From NCBI GenBank assembly GCA_012960805.1, contig DUAO01000013.1:1-38847 (forward strand): DNA of 38,847 nt, written 5' to 3'. Positions within the stretch are counted from its first letter, which is position 1. The number at the start of each line of letters is the position of its first letter. The stretch comes from Flavobacteriales bacterium (GTDB lineage: Bacteria > Bacteroidota > Bacteroidia > Flavobacteriales > BACL11). The position numbers and the translations under genes are program-made. The notes under the pieces were generated by a model. It saw only the letters and a program-made list of their open reading frames with translations. It did no database searches and was not told where the DNA came from. Below, piece by piece: positions 19,813 to 30,048 of this stretch.

Positions 19813-20692
19813 CTTCAAAAGCTTTTAAGTATTTTCGTTTTCTGCTATTAGGATCAAACACAAGGCCAACCACTACAACTATTTTTTCATTAACGAAATA
19901 AGTTTTAGCCAAGAAAGGGCCGCCCATAAACCCTTTTTCTAACCTCCACAGCCCACCATAAACATTGTTTATGTAATAAGGAGGAAATTCAGGTTCAATT
20001 TTCACATATTGTCCCTGCTTAGCCCCATGCAAATATTGAGCAAATATGCTATCTGTTTTTTGCAATACTTCTTGCTGAAGACTAGTGGCTTTAGGAATAA
20101 ATGAAAAAACCAATAACTGTTTTATAACCTCTTGTTTTTCTGGATTATACGTTGCCCAAAAAAAAGTTGATGTGTCTTTTATAATTATATATTCTGAAGG
20201 GATTAAAAGCTCAATTTTAAAATTCTGATAAATATTTTGCTGAGGTAATTGCTGTGATGTTGTTGCAATTTTGTTTTTAATACCCCTTACTTCTTCCAAT
20301 TCAAAAATTGCTTTAATTTTATTTAAATTGTTTTTTATGTTCTTTTTTTCATAATTCAATTGCACAACCAACTGTGTATTTGCCCATTTATTTTTCTGAC
20401 TACTAGCTTTTACATCTTTTGCTATAATAACAATATTCTTGTGCATTTTTAATATGGACTTAAACTCAGCATGGTTTACTTGTACAATTCTAAAACTAGC
20501 TTCATCTTGATTTAATCCCTCAATCGGAGCGCCAAAAGTTTCTACTACAACTTCTTTAATGCTCTCCTGCCAAAGATCATCCTCCACAACAAAAATAACT
20601 TCTGAAAAAGAACCAGTTGAACTAGGTAATGTTTTGGTGTCATCCAAACAAGAACTTGCAAAAATTAATAAAAGAAAAAATAATTTTTTCAT
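19802..20692 (-). CDS. DUF4837 family lipoprotein
   Basis: Lipobox MKKLFFLLLIFASSC; sequence style of DUF4837; terminal overlap with the preceding gene. Confidence 0.75.
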   Translation of the reverse strand: MKKLFFLLLIFASSCLDDTKTLPSSTGSFSEVIFVVEDDLWQESIKEVVVETFGAPIEGLNQDEASFRIVQVNHAEFKSILKMHKNIVIIAKDVKASSQKNKWANTQLVVQLNYEKKNIKNNLNKIKAIFELEEVRGIKNKIATTSQQLPQQNIYQNFKIELLIPSEYIIIKDTSTFFWATYNPEKQEVIKQLLVFSFIPKATSLQQEVLQKTDSIFAQYLHGAKQGQYVKIEPEFPPYYINNVYGGLWRLEKGFMGGPFLAKTYFVNEKIVVVVGLVFDPNSRKRKYLKAFEAIL

Positions 20693-22065
20693 TATGAGCT
20701 TGGTAAAATAATTTTAGTTCCTGGTTTTAAATTATCACTGTCTAAATTATTTAAGGATTTTATTTTCCAAACACTAAGTCCGTCATATTTTTGAGCAATA
20801 TCCCAAAGAGTATCCCCTTTCTGTATAGTATATTCATTTTTGTTAGGCCCTAATTCTACAGAAGCAGTTTCTACTCCTTTTTTTACATAAATCACCAATT
20901 TATCGCCAATATCTAGATTTGAGGATTTTAGGTTATTCCATTCTATAATTTCAAATATGTGTACATTATGTGCTTCTGCAATTCTTCCCAGATAATCCCC
21001 CTTATGTACTCTATAAATAATGCGCTCTTCATCTATCAAAATTTCTTTTTTATCAACAGCATCAATAAAAGTATAGTTGGCATACTCATTGAGCTTAAAA
21101 TCATTTACCGCATCTTTAGGGAAAACTAAAACTGCATCTTTAGGATATACCTCTTTTTTATAAGAAGGATTCAAGTAATGTATCGTTTCTGAGTTAATAC
21201 ACAATAACTCGGTTAATGTCTTTAATTCCACCTGATTTTTAAATGTAATTGTATCTGTTTTACTTAGATTAATACTCGGATTTTCAGTATTTATTCCATG
21301 TTCACTAGCATAATTCATTACATAGTTCACTGCAATAAATGTTGGTATATAATCTCTTGTTTCTTTTCTTAAATGAGGATATAGTTCCCAAAAATCAGAA
21401 GTTCCAACACTTGCTATTTTTCTTTGAATATAGCCCGGCCCTCCATTATAAGCTACCAATACCAAATTCCAATCACCAAAAAGATCGTACAGTTTTATAA
21501 AGTATTCACAGGCAGCCATAGTTGACTTTAGGGGGTCTTGCCTTTCATCCACATATGAAGTGACTTCCAATCCATATTGTTTGCCTGTAGGGTACATAAA
21601 TTGCCATAAGCCAGTAGCTCCTGAGTGCGAACGAGCTTTTGGGTTCAAGGCAGACTCAACTATTGCTAAATACTTAAACTCTAAAGGTAAATCATACTGT
21701 TCTAATTGTTGTTCAAAAAGAGGAAAATAATAAGGAGCTAAGCCCTTCATTTTAGAAATAAGGCGTTTATTTTTTCCTAAATAACTATCAATGAATGTTT
21801 GTACTTTTTCATTATACGCCAAATCCATTGGCGTTTTTTTATTCAATTGTTGTAATCGCCAAGCAACTATATTTTCTTTTTTTAACGTGCTTATTTCTTC
21901 ATTTTCTATCTCCTCTATATTTTGAGCAGAAGAATTATCAATAATACTGTCAATAGTACTGTCAATAGTAATTATGCTATTTGCGGATACAGGAACGGTT
22001 AAACTATCCTCATTAGCAATAGCAATACGGGGGATAAATAGTATTATAAAAATTATTTTTCTCAT
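20692..22065 (-). CDS. MltD-like lytic transglycosylase with C-terminal LysM repeats
   Basis: AIVESALNPKARSHSGATGLWQFMYPTGKQYGL SLT motif; YRVHKGDYLGRIAEAHNV and YTIQKGDTLWDIAQKYDG LysM motifs. ATG at 22065 gives a good signal peptide. Confidence 0.92.
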   Translation of the reverse strand: MRKIIFIILFIPRIAIANEDSLTVPVSANSIITIDSTIDSIIDNSSAQNIEEIENEEISTLKKENIVAWRLQQLNKKTPMDLAYNEKVQTFIDSYLGKNKRLISKMKGLAPYYFPLFEQQLEQYDLPLEFKYLAIVESALNPKARSHSGATGLWQFMYPTGKQYGLEVTSYVDERQDPLKSTMAACEYFIKLYDLFGDWNLVLVAYNGGPGYIQRKIASVGTSDFWELYPHLRKETRDYIPTFIAVNYVMNYASEHGINTENPSINLSKTDTITFKNQVELKTLTELLCINSETIHYLNPSYKKEVYPKDAVLVFPKDAVNDFKLNEYANYTFIDAVDKKEILIDEERIIYRVHKGDYLGRIAEAHNVHIFEIIEWNNLKSSNLDIGDKLVIYVKKGVETASVELGPNKNEYTIQKGDTLWDIAQKYDGLSVWKIKSLNNLDSDNLKPGTKIILPSS

Positions 22066-22279
22066 AACTACAAAGTTGAGGGTAAATTTAACTGATTTTA
22101 TGTTACAATACAATCGATTATTAACGCTTCACTGTTTATATAAACTGTATTAGGCTTATTACCTTTAGCTACAGGTATAAATTATTAATTTCTATACTTT
22201 ACTCTCTAATTTTAATACCAGTTATGTGCCTTTTATCTGATAAGCTAAAAAAGAAAATATTGATGACATATATTTACCG

Positions 22280-22287
22280 TATATTTG
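22280..22287 (+). promoter_or_regulatory. Bacteroidota promoter of dxs (-7 box TATATTTG, TTG at 22260-22262)
   Basis: TTG-N17-TATATTTGC upstream of the 22303 ATG. Confidence 0.55.
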
Positions 22288-22302
22288 CGCACACTAAAAC
22301 AA

Positions 22303-24240
22303 ATGAGAAATACCCCTGAATATCCACAAGGACCTCTATTGAGTAAAATTAATAATCCTGATGACCTGCGAAAGTTGAATAAAAATCAGCTAGAGCAAAT
22401 CAGTAGTGAATTAAGACAATATATTATTGATATTGTATCAGAAAAAGGCGGGCATTTTGGAGCTAGCTTAGGTGTTGTTGAGCTTACTATTGCTCTGCAT
22501 TATGTGTTTAATACCCCTGTTGATCAGTTAGTATGGGATGTAGGGCATCAAGCTTACGGACATAAAATACTTACAGGAAGAAAAGAAAAGTTTCCCACAA
22601 ACAGAATCTATAAAGGGCTAAGTGGTTTCCCAAAAAGAAGCGAAAGTGTATACGATACTTTTGGTGTAGGACATTCTTCTACATCAATTTCTGCTGCCTT
22701 AGGAATGGCTGTGGCTTCTAAAGGCAATGGAGAAGATAAAAAACAACATATTGCAGTAATTGGAGATGGTTCCATGACGGCAGGGATAGCTTTTGAAGCC
22801 TTAAATCATGCAGGAGTTGAAAATTCAAATTTATTGATTATTCTAAATGACAATTGTATGTCAATTGATTCTGCAGTTGGGGCATTAAAAGAATATCTAA
22901 CCGATATCTCAACTTCAAAAACTTACAATAAAGCTAAAAATAAGCTCTGGAAAATACTAGGTAAAATCAGTAAATTTGGACCTAACGCACAAGCTGTAGC
23001 TAAAAAAGTTGAAGGAGTTATAAAATCAACTTTGCTAGGTGAAAGTAATTATTTTGAATCGCTAAATTTTAGGTATTTTGGCCCTATTGATGGGCATGAC
23101 GCTAAGCATTTGGTAAATGTATTGAATGACCTAAAAGATATTCCTGGCCCTAAAATATTGCATTGTCTTACGGTTAAAGGAAAAGGGTATTCTCCTGCTG
23201 AACAAGGGGACTCTACAAAATGGCATGCGCCAGGACTGTTCAATAAAAATACTGGGGATTTTATAGTTGGGAAAAAGAAAAAAATACCTCCAAAATACCA
23301 AGATGTGTTTGGAGAAACTATCATTGAGCTAGCTAAAAAAAACGAACAAATAGTAGGTGTTACTCCTGCAATGCTTTCGGGTTCATCTTTAACTAAAATG
23401 ATGGAAGAGATGCCAGAAAGAACTTTTGATGTTGGTATTGCGGAACAACATGCGGTAACTTTTTCAGCAGGAATGGCAACTCAAGGGAAAATTCCTTTCT
23501 GTAATATTTATTCATCTTTTATGCAAAGAGCTTACGACCAGGTAATTCATGATGTTGCTTTGCAAAATTTAAATGTTATTTTCTGTTTAGATAGGGGGGG
23601 GCTGGTTGGTGCTGATGGAGCCACACACCATGGCGCTTATGATATTGCCTTTTTCAGATGTATTCCGAATATGATTGTTTCTGCGCCAATGAATGAGGAG
23701 GGCCTTAGAAATCTTATGTACACGGCTCAATTGCCTAATCAAGGCCCATTTTCAATACGATACCCTAGAGGAAATGGAGTTATGTTAGATTGGAAAACTC
23801 CTTTTAAAAAAATAGAAATAGGTACAGGGGAGATGATAAAAGAAGGGGAAGAAATAGCAATTCTTTCTTTTGGACATCCCGGTAATTTTGTAGTTACGGC
23901 CCAGGAACAATTTAACAAAGACGGGTTAAATATTGCACATTATGATTTGCGATTTGCAAAGCCTCTGGACGAAAAATTACTACATTCAATATTCCAAAAA
24001 TTTACTAAAATTATCACTATTGAAGATGGGTGTTTACAGGGTGGATTTGGAAGTTCAATTCTAGAATTTATGGCCAATAATAACTATCAAGCACAGGTGA
24101 AAATGTTGGGAATTCCAGATACTTTTATTCATCATGGCACACAAAATGAACTGTACAACGATTGTCAGTTTGATGTAAAGGCAATTGTAAATTCTGTGCA
24201 TAATATTTTAGAAAAAAGTCTTATTTCTCAAGTAGGATAG
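22303..24240 (+). CDS. dxs: 1-deoxy-D-xylulose-5-phosphate synthase
   Basis: GGHFGASLGVVELTIALHYVFNTP, GDGSMTAGIAFEALNHAG, DRGGLVGADGATHHGAYD. ATG at 22303 preferred over the track's TTG at 22285, which lies inside the promoter box. Confidence 0.97.
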   Translation: MRNTPEYPQGPLLSKINNPDDLRKLNKNQLEQISSELRQYIIDIVSEKGGHFGASLGVVELTIALHYVFNTPVDQLVWDVGHQAYGHKILTGRKEKFPTNRIYKGLSGFPKRSESVYDTFGVGHSSTSISAALGMAVASKGNGEDKKQHIAVIGDGSMTAGIAFEALNHAGVENSNLLIILNDNCMSIDSAVGALKEYLTDISTSKTYNKAKNKLWKILGKISKFGPNAQAVAKKVEGVIKSTLLGESNYFESLNFRYFGPIDGHDAKHLVNVLNDLKDIPGPKILHCLTVKGKGYSPAEQGDSTKWHAPGLFNKNTGDFIVGKKKKIPPKYQDVFGETIIELAKKNEQIVGVTPAMLSGSSLTKMMEEMPERTFDVGIAEQHAVTFSAGMATQGKIPFCNIYSSFMQRAYDQVIHDVALQNLNVIFCLDRGGLVGADGATHHGAYDIAFFRCIPNMIVSAPMNEEGLRNLMYTAQLPNQGPFSIRYPRGNGVMLDWKTPFKKIEIGTGEMIKEGEEIAILSFGHPGNFVVTAQEQFNKDGLNIAHYDLRFAKPLDEKLLHSIFQKFTKIITIEDGCLQGGFGSSILEFMANNNYQAQVKMLGIPDTFIHHGTQNELYNDCQFDVKAIVNSVHNILEKSLISQVG

Positions 24241-24297
24241 TGCTAAATACTGGAAAATAATTTCTCCTATTTGCAAATCCAACTATTAACTAATCCT

Positions 24298-24305
24298 TAT
24301 CTTTG
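24298..24305 (+). promoter_or_regulatory. Bacteroidota -7 box TATCTTTG for asnS
   Basis: TATCTTTGC upstream of the 24336 ATG; TTTG at 24270-24273 is a possible -33 element. Confidence 0.45.
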
Positions 24306-24335
24306 CCTTAATCTGTAAGATAAAATAAAGCAAGT

Positions 24336-25769
24336 ATGAAAATAAAAGAAATTCTTCAAACTGAAGGAGTTGAGCAAGAAATTAGCGTTAAAGGATGGGT
24401 AAGAACAAGAAGGGGGAGTAAGCGTGTTTCCTTTATTGCACTAAATGATGGCTCAACAATAAATAACATACAAATTGTTGCAGAAGCTGCCGATTTTGAT
24501 GAAGAGTTAATTAAACAAATTACTACTGGTTCTTGCATTAGTGTTGACGGTAAATTAGTTGCGTCAAAAGGAAGCGGACAAGCTGTAGAAATTTTAGCTT
24601 CAACTATAAATATATTAGGGGGAGCAGATGCTGAAGAATATCCTTTACAACCTAAAAAACATAGCCTTGAATTTTTAAGAGAAAAAGCTCATTTGCGCTT
24701 CAGAACTAATACTTTTTCTGCTGTGTTTAGATTGCGACATGCGCTAACTTTTGCAGTACACAAATTTTTTAACGATAAAGGGTTTTTCAATTTACACACG
24801 CCAATTATTACCAGTATTGATGCTGAAGGAGCAGGAGAAATGTTTCAAATAACCAGCCTTGATTTGGAAAAACTACCAAAGACAAAAAGGGGAGAAGTTG
24901 ATTATGATATAGACTTCTTTGGTAAAAAAACAAGCCTTGCTGTAACAGGACAATTAGAAGCTGAATTAGGCGCTTTAGGGCTTGGGCAAGTCTATACTTT
25001 CGGACCAACCTTCAGATCTGAAAACTCAAATACTTCTAGACATTTATCTGAATTTTGGATGATTGAGCCTGAAATTGCTTTTGCTGATTTAACACAAAAC
25101 ATGGACTTGGCAGAAGAGTTTTTAAAATATTGTATACAATACTGCATAGATCACAATGCAGAGGATTTGAAGTTTTTAGACGCTAGAATGGTGGAGGAGG
25201 AAAACAAACTAAAGAAAGAAGAGCGTTCAGAAATGGGGCTATTAGAAAGGTTACAATTTGTTATTGAAAATGATTTTGTAAGATTAACTTATCGAGAGGC
25301 AATTGATATTTTAAGAAATTCTAACCCCAATAAAAAGAAAAAATTCAACTATATTATTGACGGATTTGGATCAGAACTACAATCAGAACACGAGCGTTAT
25401 TTAGTTGAGAAAAAATTCAAAAAACCAGTTATTATTACTGATTATCCAAAAGGAATAAAAGCATTTTATATGCGCATGAATGACGACAATCAAACTGTAA
25501 GCGCAATGGATGTTTTATTCCCATTAATTGGCGAAATAATCGGAGGTTCTCAAAGAGAGGAGCGCTTGGATAAATTACAAGCCCGCATGCAAGAAATGGA
25601 GATTTGTCAAGAAAAATTATGGTGGTATTTGGAAAGCAGAAAATTTGGAAGCTGTCCTCATAGTGGCTTTGGCTTAGGATTTGAAAGATTAATCATGTTT
25701 GTCACTGGAATGAAAAATATTAGAGATGTAATTCCATTTCCTAGAACGCCTCAAAATGCAGAATTTTAA
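24336..25769 (+). CDS. asnS: Asparagine--tRNA ligase
   Basis: 477 aa; [25 protein letters not shown] and [29 protein letters not shown] motifs. Confidence 0.97.
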   Translation: MKIKEILQTEGVEQEISVKGWVRTRRGSKRVSFIALNDGSTINNIQIVAEAADFDEELIKQITTGSCISVDGKLVASKGSGQAVEILASTINILGGADAEEYPLQPKKHSLEFLREKAHLRFRTNTFSAVFRLRHALTFAVHKFFNDKGFFNLHTPIITSIDAEGAGEMFQITSLDLEKLPKTKRGEVDYDIDFFGKKTSLAVTGQLEAELGALGLGQVYTFGPTFRSENSNTSRHLSEFWMIEPEIAFADLTQNMDLAEEFLKYCIQYCIDHNAEDLKFLDARMVEEENKLKKEERSEMGLLERLQFVIENDFVRLTYREAIDILRNSNPNKKKKFNYIIDGFGSELQSEHERYLVEKKFKKPVIITDYPKGIKAFYMRMNDDNQTVSAMDVLFPLIGEIIGGSQREERLDKLQARMQEMEICQEKLWWYLESRKFGSCPHSGFGLGFERLIMFVTGMKNIRDVIPFPRTPQNAEF

Positions 25770-25772
25770 TAG

Positions 25773-27095
25773 ATGGGCAAACAACGGCTACAGCAAAAGC
25801 AATATCAAAACCTAAGCCCTCAACAGATACAATTTTTAGGACTTTTACAAATACCTATTGTCGCTTTAGAAAAAAGAATTGAAGAAGAATTAGAAGAAAA
25901 CCCTGCTCTTGAAGAAGAAGATGAAGAAGATGGGTTAAGTCTGAAAGAAAAGTCTTTTTCTAATTACAACTCAAGTGAGTTTGAATATCAAATTGAGGAT
26001 AAGTCCGAAAGCTTAAGCGAGCATTTAAATCAACAATTAATAACCCTTGGCATTACTAAAGAGCAACAATTTTTAGTACAATATTTAATAAATAGCCTTG
26101 ATGATAATGGTTTTTTGAATAGGGATTTACACTCTATAAGTAGTGATTTACTTATTAATAATAACCTTGATGTTAGTGAGCATGAATTAAGCAAAACAGT
26201 AACTATTTTACAACAATTAGAGCCTTTTGGTGTTGGTGCGAAAAACTTGCAAGAATGCTTATTAATACAACTCGGAATACTACATCCTGAAAAAAAGTTA
26301 GAACAAAAAATCATTTCTGATTATTACAAGCCCTTTAGTAATAAAAATTTTGAACACCTAAGTAGGCATCTTGAAGTTGATTTAAGCAGCATTAAAAACG
26401 CTTACAAAACCATTGAATCTCTTAATCCCATTCCTAGCGATGGGTTTTCAAAAAATGCAACTTCTATTGCTTATGTGTATCCTGATTTTACTGTGTCTAT
26501 AATTGATGGCAACCTTGAAACAAAACTCAATAAAAGCAATGTAAAACCCATTAAGTTAAGTAAGTATTATCAAGCAATGCTAAAGGAGACTAAGGATATT
26601 GAAACCAAAAAATTCTTGCAGGAAAAAGTAGAGAAAGCAACTTGGTTTAAAGGTGCTATTAAAAAAAGAAATGATACATTAAAGACTGTATTTAATGCTA
26701 TTTTAAGTATTCAGGAAGCCTATTTTATTTCAGGAAATGAAAAAGATTTAAAACCACTGAAGTTAGCTGATATTGCCCAAATAGTAAATATGGATATTTC
26801 AACCATTTCAAGGGTAAGCAACTCAAAATATGTAGCTACTCATTTTGATACTTTTAAACTTAAAGAACTTTTTTCAGAAGCTTACAGAAAAGATAATGGA
26901 GAGCTTATTTCGACTAAGGAAATAAAAAGAAAACTGCAAGAAATAATTGAAGCAGAAGATAAAAATAATCCTCTTTCAGATGAGAAATTAGCTGAATTAT
27001 TAGGGGGAAGTGATTACCATATTGCAAGAAGGACAGTTGCAAAATACCGTGAGAATTTGAGGATACAAACAGCAAAATTAAGACGAGAATTATAA
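25773..27095 (+). CDS. rpoN: RNA polymerase sigma-54 factor
   Basis: Q-rich LSPQQIQFLGLLQIPIVALEKRIEEELEENPALEE N-terminus; C-terminal RpoN box VARRTVAKYRENLRI-like (IARRTVAKYRENLRIQTAKLRR). Confidence 0.96.
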   Translation: MGKQRLQQKQYQNLSPQQIQFLGLLQIPIVALEKRIEEELEENPALEEEDEEDGLSLKEKSFSNYNSSEFEYQIEDKSESLSEHLNQQLITLGITKEQQFLVQYLINSLDDNGFLNRDLHSISSDLLINNNLDVSEHELSKTVTILQQLEPFGVGAKNLQECLLIQLGILHPEKKLEQKIISDYYKPFSNKNFEHLSRHLEVDLSSIKNAYKTIESLNPIPSDGFSKNATSIAYVYPDFTVSIIDGNLETKLNKSNVKPIKLSKYYQAMLKETKDIETKKFLQEKVEKATWFKGAIKKRNDTLKTVFNAILSIQEAYFISGNEKDLKPLKLADIAQIVNMDISTISRVSNSKYVATHFDTFKLKELFSEAYRKDNGELISTKEIKRKLQEIIEAEDKNNPLSDEKLAELLGGSDYHIARRTVAKYRENLRIQTAKLRREL

Positions 27096-27694
27096 TGCAA
27101 TTATCAAAGTTTATCTCCATAGTTTTGCATCCAGTATTTATGCCTTTATTGGCTTTGCACTTAACTTTAGGAGCCCTGCATTCTATAAGGGAAATAAGTC
27201 AATACCTAAATTATATTTATGGTATTGTTATTTGTTGCACAATTATATTACCCTTAATGAGCATCTTTTTTTTAATAAAGCGAGGAAGAGTTAGTTCGCT
27301 TGAAATGAGCAATCATAACGAACGATCTCTTCCTCTTTTTATAACTGTTATTTGGATGTCGTTAGGGTTTTATATGTTAAATAGCGTACTATTTTACGCT
27401 ACTATTTTAAAAGCCGAATTAATTGGCGCAATACTTATTATTCTAATTGCTGCTATCATCTCAAAATTCTGGAAAATAAGTTTACACCTACTCGGGATAG
27501 GAGGGGTGGTTGGTGTTTTTATAGCCCTTCAAATAATTCAAGGTGGTGTGCTTTACTTACTCCTTCTATTTATTCTCTTTTCAGGAATATTAGGAGTGGC
27601 GCGAATAGATCAAAAAGCACATAATCATGCGCAAGTGTATGTTGGTTTTTTATTAGGAGTTTGTATCGAGCTAGCCACTCTATTAATCTACTAA
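27095..27694 (+). CDS. Integral membrane protein (PAP2-superfamily-like)
   Basis: 199 aa with about 5-6 hydrophobic segments; start overlaps rpoN stop (TAATG). Confidence 0.55.
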   Translation: MQLSKFISIVLHPVFMPLLALHLTLGALHSIREISQYLNYIYGIVICCTIILPLMSIFFLIKRGRVSSLEMSNHNERSLPLFITVIWMSLGFYMLNSVLFYATILKAELIGAILIILIAAIISKFWKISLHLLGIGGVVGVFIALQIIQGGVLYLLLLFILFSGILGVARIDQKAHNHAQVYVGFLLGVCIELATLLIY

Positions 27695-29098
27695 TTTTAT
27701 ATCAATAATCTCAATCCTACGCTCCAAAACAGCAGCTAAACTATAAATTGATTTTAACCTATCATTAGGGTTATCACTTACTTTTACAGCAACTTTACTT
27801 TCCCCAAAAGGCAATTCAATAATTTGGAAAAGAGAATCCTCAATATAAGAGCTAAAAATCCGCCCCTGATATAGTTTAATATAATTTACAAAACTCTTTA
27901 TTCTTCGCTTAGAAAGGTTGCTATTATATTGCTTTTTGTGCAGTGGGCTTGCATACCCTTTAATCAGTAATTGTATCTTTTTTCCTTGCTTCAAATCAGC
28001 TAAAATATGAGAAAAAATAAGAGGAAGTTTATTAAAATTTCCTTTTAAACTATCCTCAAAAAATGATTCCAAATTAGGCGTATAGCTGTTGTATTCATCT
28101 TCCATTTTGAAGTAGGAAATATAGGCCTCTTTGTATGTTTTTTCTGTAGACACATTCATTGTACAACAATCAGGTTCATCATTATGGAAATATAATTTTA
28201 AGGGTAAGTATTGGGCTGAAAGCAATATATTATCCACTTCTTCAATTTCTTGTTTTTCTAGTTCAAAAGAAAAAATATCATTACAGCAAAACTCATTATT
28301 ATTGTACAATGCTTCTTTTCTATTAGACGCAAAATAACCTTTTGTTTCATCATAAAAATTGAGGTACATCTCATCCTGTTTTGAGTTAAATTGCACAGCA
28401 TTTAGTGGTTTTTCCCAAAGATTAAACTTCCCTTCAGTTTTGAAAATATCAAAGCCTCCCAATCCTCCTTTTTTATTGGATGAAAAATAAAGCACGCTTT
28501 CCTCTTTGCTGAAAAAAGGCGTTATTTCATCTGCTGGAGTATTAATCATTTTTCCAGCATTAATTGGCACACCAAAATTTCCTTGCTTATCAATTATACT
28601 GAGCCAAATATCCATTCCGCCATATCCTCCTTTTCTATCGGATACAAAATACATTACTTTTTGCTTGTTATGTATTGTAAGGTGAGGTTGAGTGTTTGTT
28701 GAATTTACTCGATTAATATTGTTGTTTAAATATTCCGTTATTTGCTTTTCATAATTTCTAAAAGCAATTTTACAATTCTCATCTTCATCACATGCACTAA
28801 AATAAAAAAATGATTCATTTTTTGGAAAATGAATATTGGCGGTTGAATAAGAATTTGCTAAATTAATATACTTCCCTTTTTGCCAATCTCCATCCTTAAA
28901 TAAACTTGAAAAAATAGCAGATTGATAAAGCTCCTCTTCCAAAGTTGAAGAGGTGTAGTGGGCTGTATTTGCATCAATTTGAACAAAATTTAATTCCGAG
29001 CCATAGCCATTAACATTGTCAGAAAGATGTTCAATTTTGATGCTTTGAGCAATCATTAAAAAAGGAAGCAACAATACTATGGTTACACTAAATTTCAT
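27683..29098 (-). CDS. PD40-repeat / OmpA-like outer membrane-associated protein
   Basis: YFVSDRKGGYGGMDIWLS and YFSSNKKGGLGGFDIFKTE repeats; OmpA-like C-terminus IKGYASPLHKKQYNSNLSKRRIKSFVNYI. ATG at 29098 gives MKFSVTIVLLLPFLMIAQ signal peptide. Confidence 0.82.
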   Translation of the reverse strand: MKFSVTIVLLLPFLMIAQSIKIEHLSDNVNGYGSELNFVQIDANTAHYTSSTLEEELYQSAIFSSLFKDGDWQKGKYINLANSYSTANIHFPKNESFFYFSACDEDENCKIAFRNYEKQITEYLNNNINRVNSTNTQPHLTIHNKQKVMYFVSDRKGGYGGMDIWLSIIDKQGNFGVPINAGKMINTPADEITPFFSKEESVLYFSSNKKGGLGGFDIFKTEGKFNLWEKPLNAVQFNSKQDEMYLNFYDETKGYFASNRKEALYNNNEFCCNDIFSFELEKQEIEEVDNILLSAQYLPLKLYFHNDEPDCCTMNVSTEKTYKEAYISYFKMEDEYNSYTPNLESFFEDSLKGNFNKLPLIFSHILADLKQGKKIQLLIKGYASPLHKKQYNSNLSKRRIKSFVNYIKLYQGRIFSSYIEDSLFQIIELPFGESKVAVKVSDNPNDRLKSIYSLAAVLERRIEIIDIKLVD

Positions 29099-30048
29099 TA
29101 TAAATATTTTGGGCATTTTTCCTGTTCAACAATTTTTTTCTTTTTCTTGCTCTTCCACTGGTACACCAATGCAAATTCAAATCCCCCTTTATTATTGCTT
29201 GCATTGGTCAAACTAGAGGTATTTACATCATAACTCACCACACAAGACAATCCTTCAGTTTCAGCTCCAAAATAAAGAATAAGGGCATCATTAAGCCGAT
29301 CAGCAATTCCTGATTTTAAGAGTATGTCTTGCTCCCCTTCCAATAAATAATTCACATCACAGCCCAATAAAAATTCTTTATCGGTATCCTGATTAGAAAA
29401 CACTAATTTTGGTTGAAAACGCAAATTATCAGTATAGGCATAATTAAGTGCCGTGTGAATATTCATTTTTTGATGCAAGCGAATTGCATCATTAGCAGTT
29501 AAGGATTGTTTGGGTTTATTAATATGGTAAAAAGCAATGCCGCTTTCAAGAATCGTTTTTCTATTTATCTGATACAAATTAGCAATTCCAATCGCTACAT
29601 CAGGGAAAATAAAATTAAGATTACTAAAATTTTCAGGGTCGTTAAACACTAAATCATCAAACTCAATTGACCTTTGAAAAATACCAAGCCCTGCTCCAAA
29701 ACTAAATCGGTTCTCGGCAGTTACGGCTACCTTTTTAGCATATCCAAGGTTAATTCCTGTTGTTTTAAAACGAGAATTCCCTGCAATATCATTTAGGAAT
29801 TGTACCCCAATATTATGACTGGGAAGTATGTCCTTTCGTTCCAAAGAAAAGCTAAGCGTGTTAAACGGAATACTAACACTTGCCCATTGTGATTTTCGTT
29901 GGAGGGTTGCTTTATAGTCGTTATTTTGCGCACTCACCAAGGCTGGATTCAGCAAAAAAGAAGAAGCTTTAAATTGTGAAAAATGCACATCCTGAGCCAC
30001 ACTACTAAGCGCAATACTCAAAAACAATACAACGCTTAATTTCTTCAT
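29098..30048 (-). CDS. PorP/SprF family type IX secretion system membrane protein
   Basis: AQDVHFSQFKASSFLLNPALVSAQNNDYKATLQRKSQWASVSIPFNTLSFSLE is a PorP/SprF N-terminal signature. Confidence 0.92.
   Translation of the reverse strand: MKKLSVVLFLSIALSSVAQDVHFSQFKASSFLLNPALVSAQNNDYKATLQRKSQWASVSIPFNTLSFSLERKDILPSHNIGVQFLNDIAGNSRFKTTGINLGYAKKVAVTAENRFSFGAGLGIFQRSIEFDDLVFNDPENFSNLNFIFPDVAIGIANLYQINRKTILESGIAFYHINKPKQSLTANDAIRLHQKMNIHTALNYAYTDNLRFQPKLVFSNQDTDKEFLLGCDVNYLLEGEQDILLKSGIADRLNDALILYFGAETEGLSCVVSYDVNTSSLTNASNNKGGFEFALVYQWKSKKKKKIVEQEKCPKYL

Noticed and set aside
22114-22284. 171-bp intergenic region before dxs as a possible ncRNA
   Set aside because: Very AT-rich, no convincing hairpin or riboswitch-like conserved element seen by eye.
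22285-22302. Upstream TTG start of dxs in the ORF track
   Set aside because: The TTG lies within the TATATTTG promoter box; ATG at 22303 fits better.
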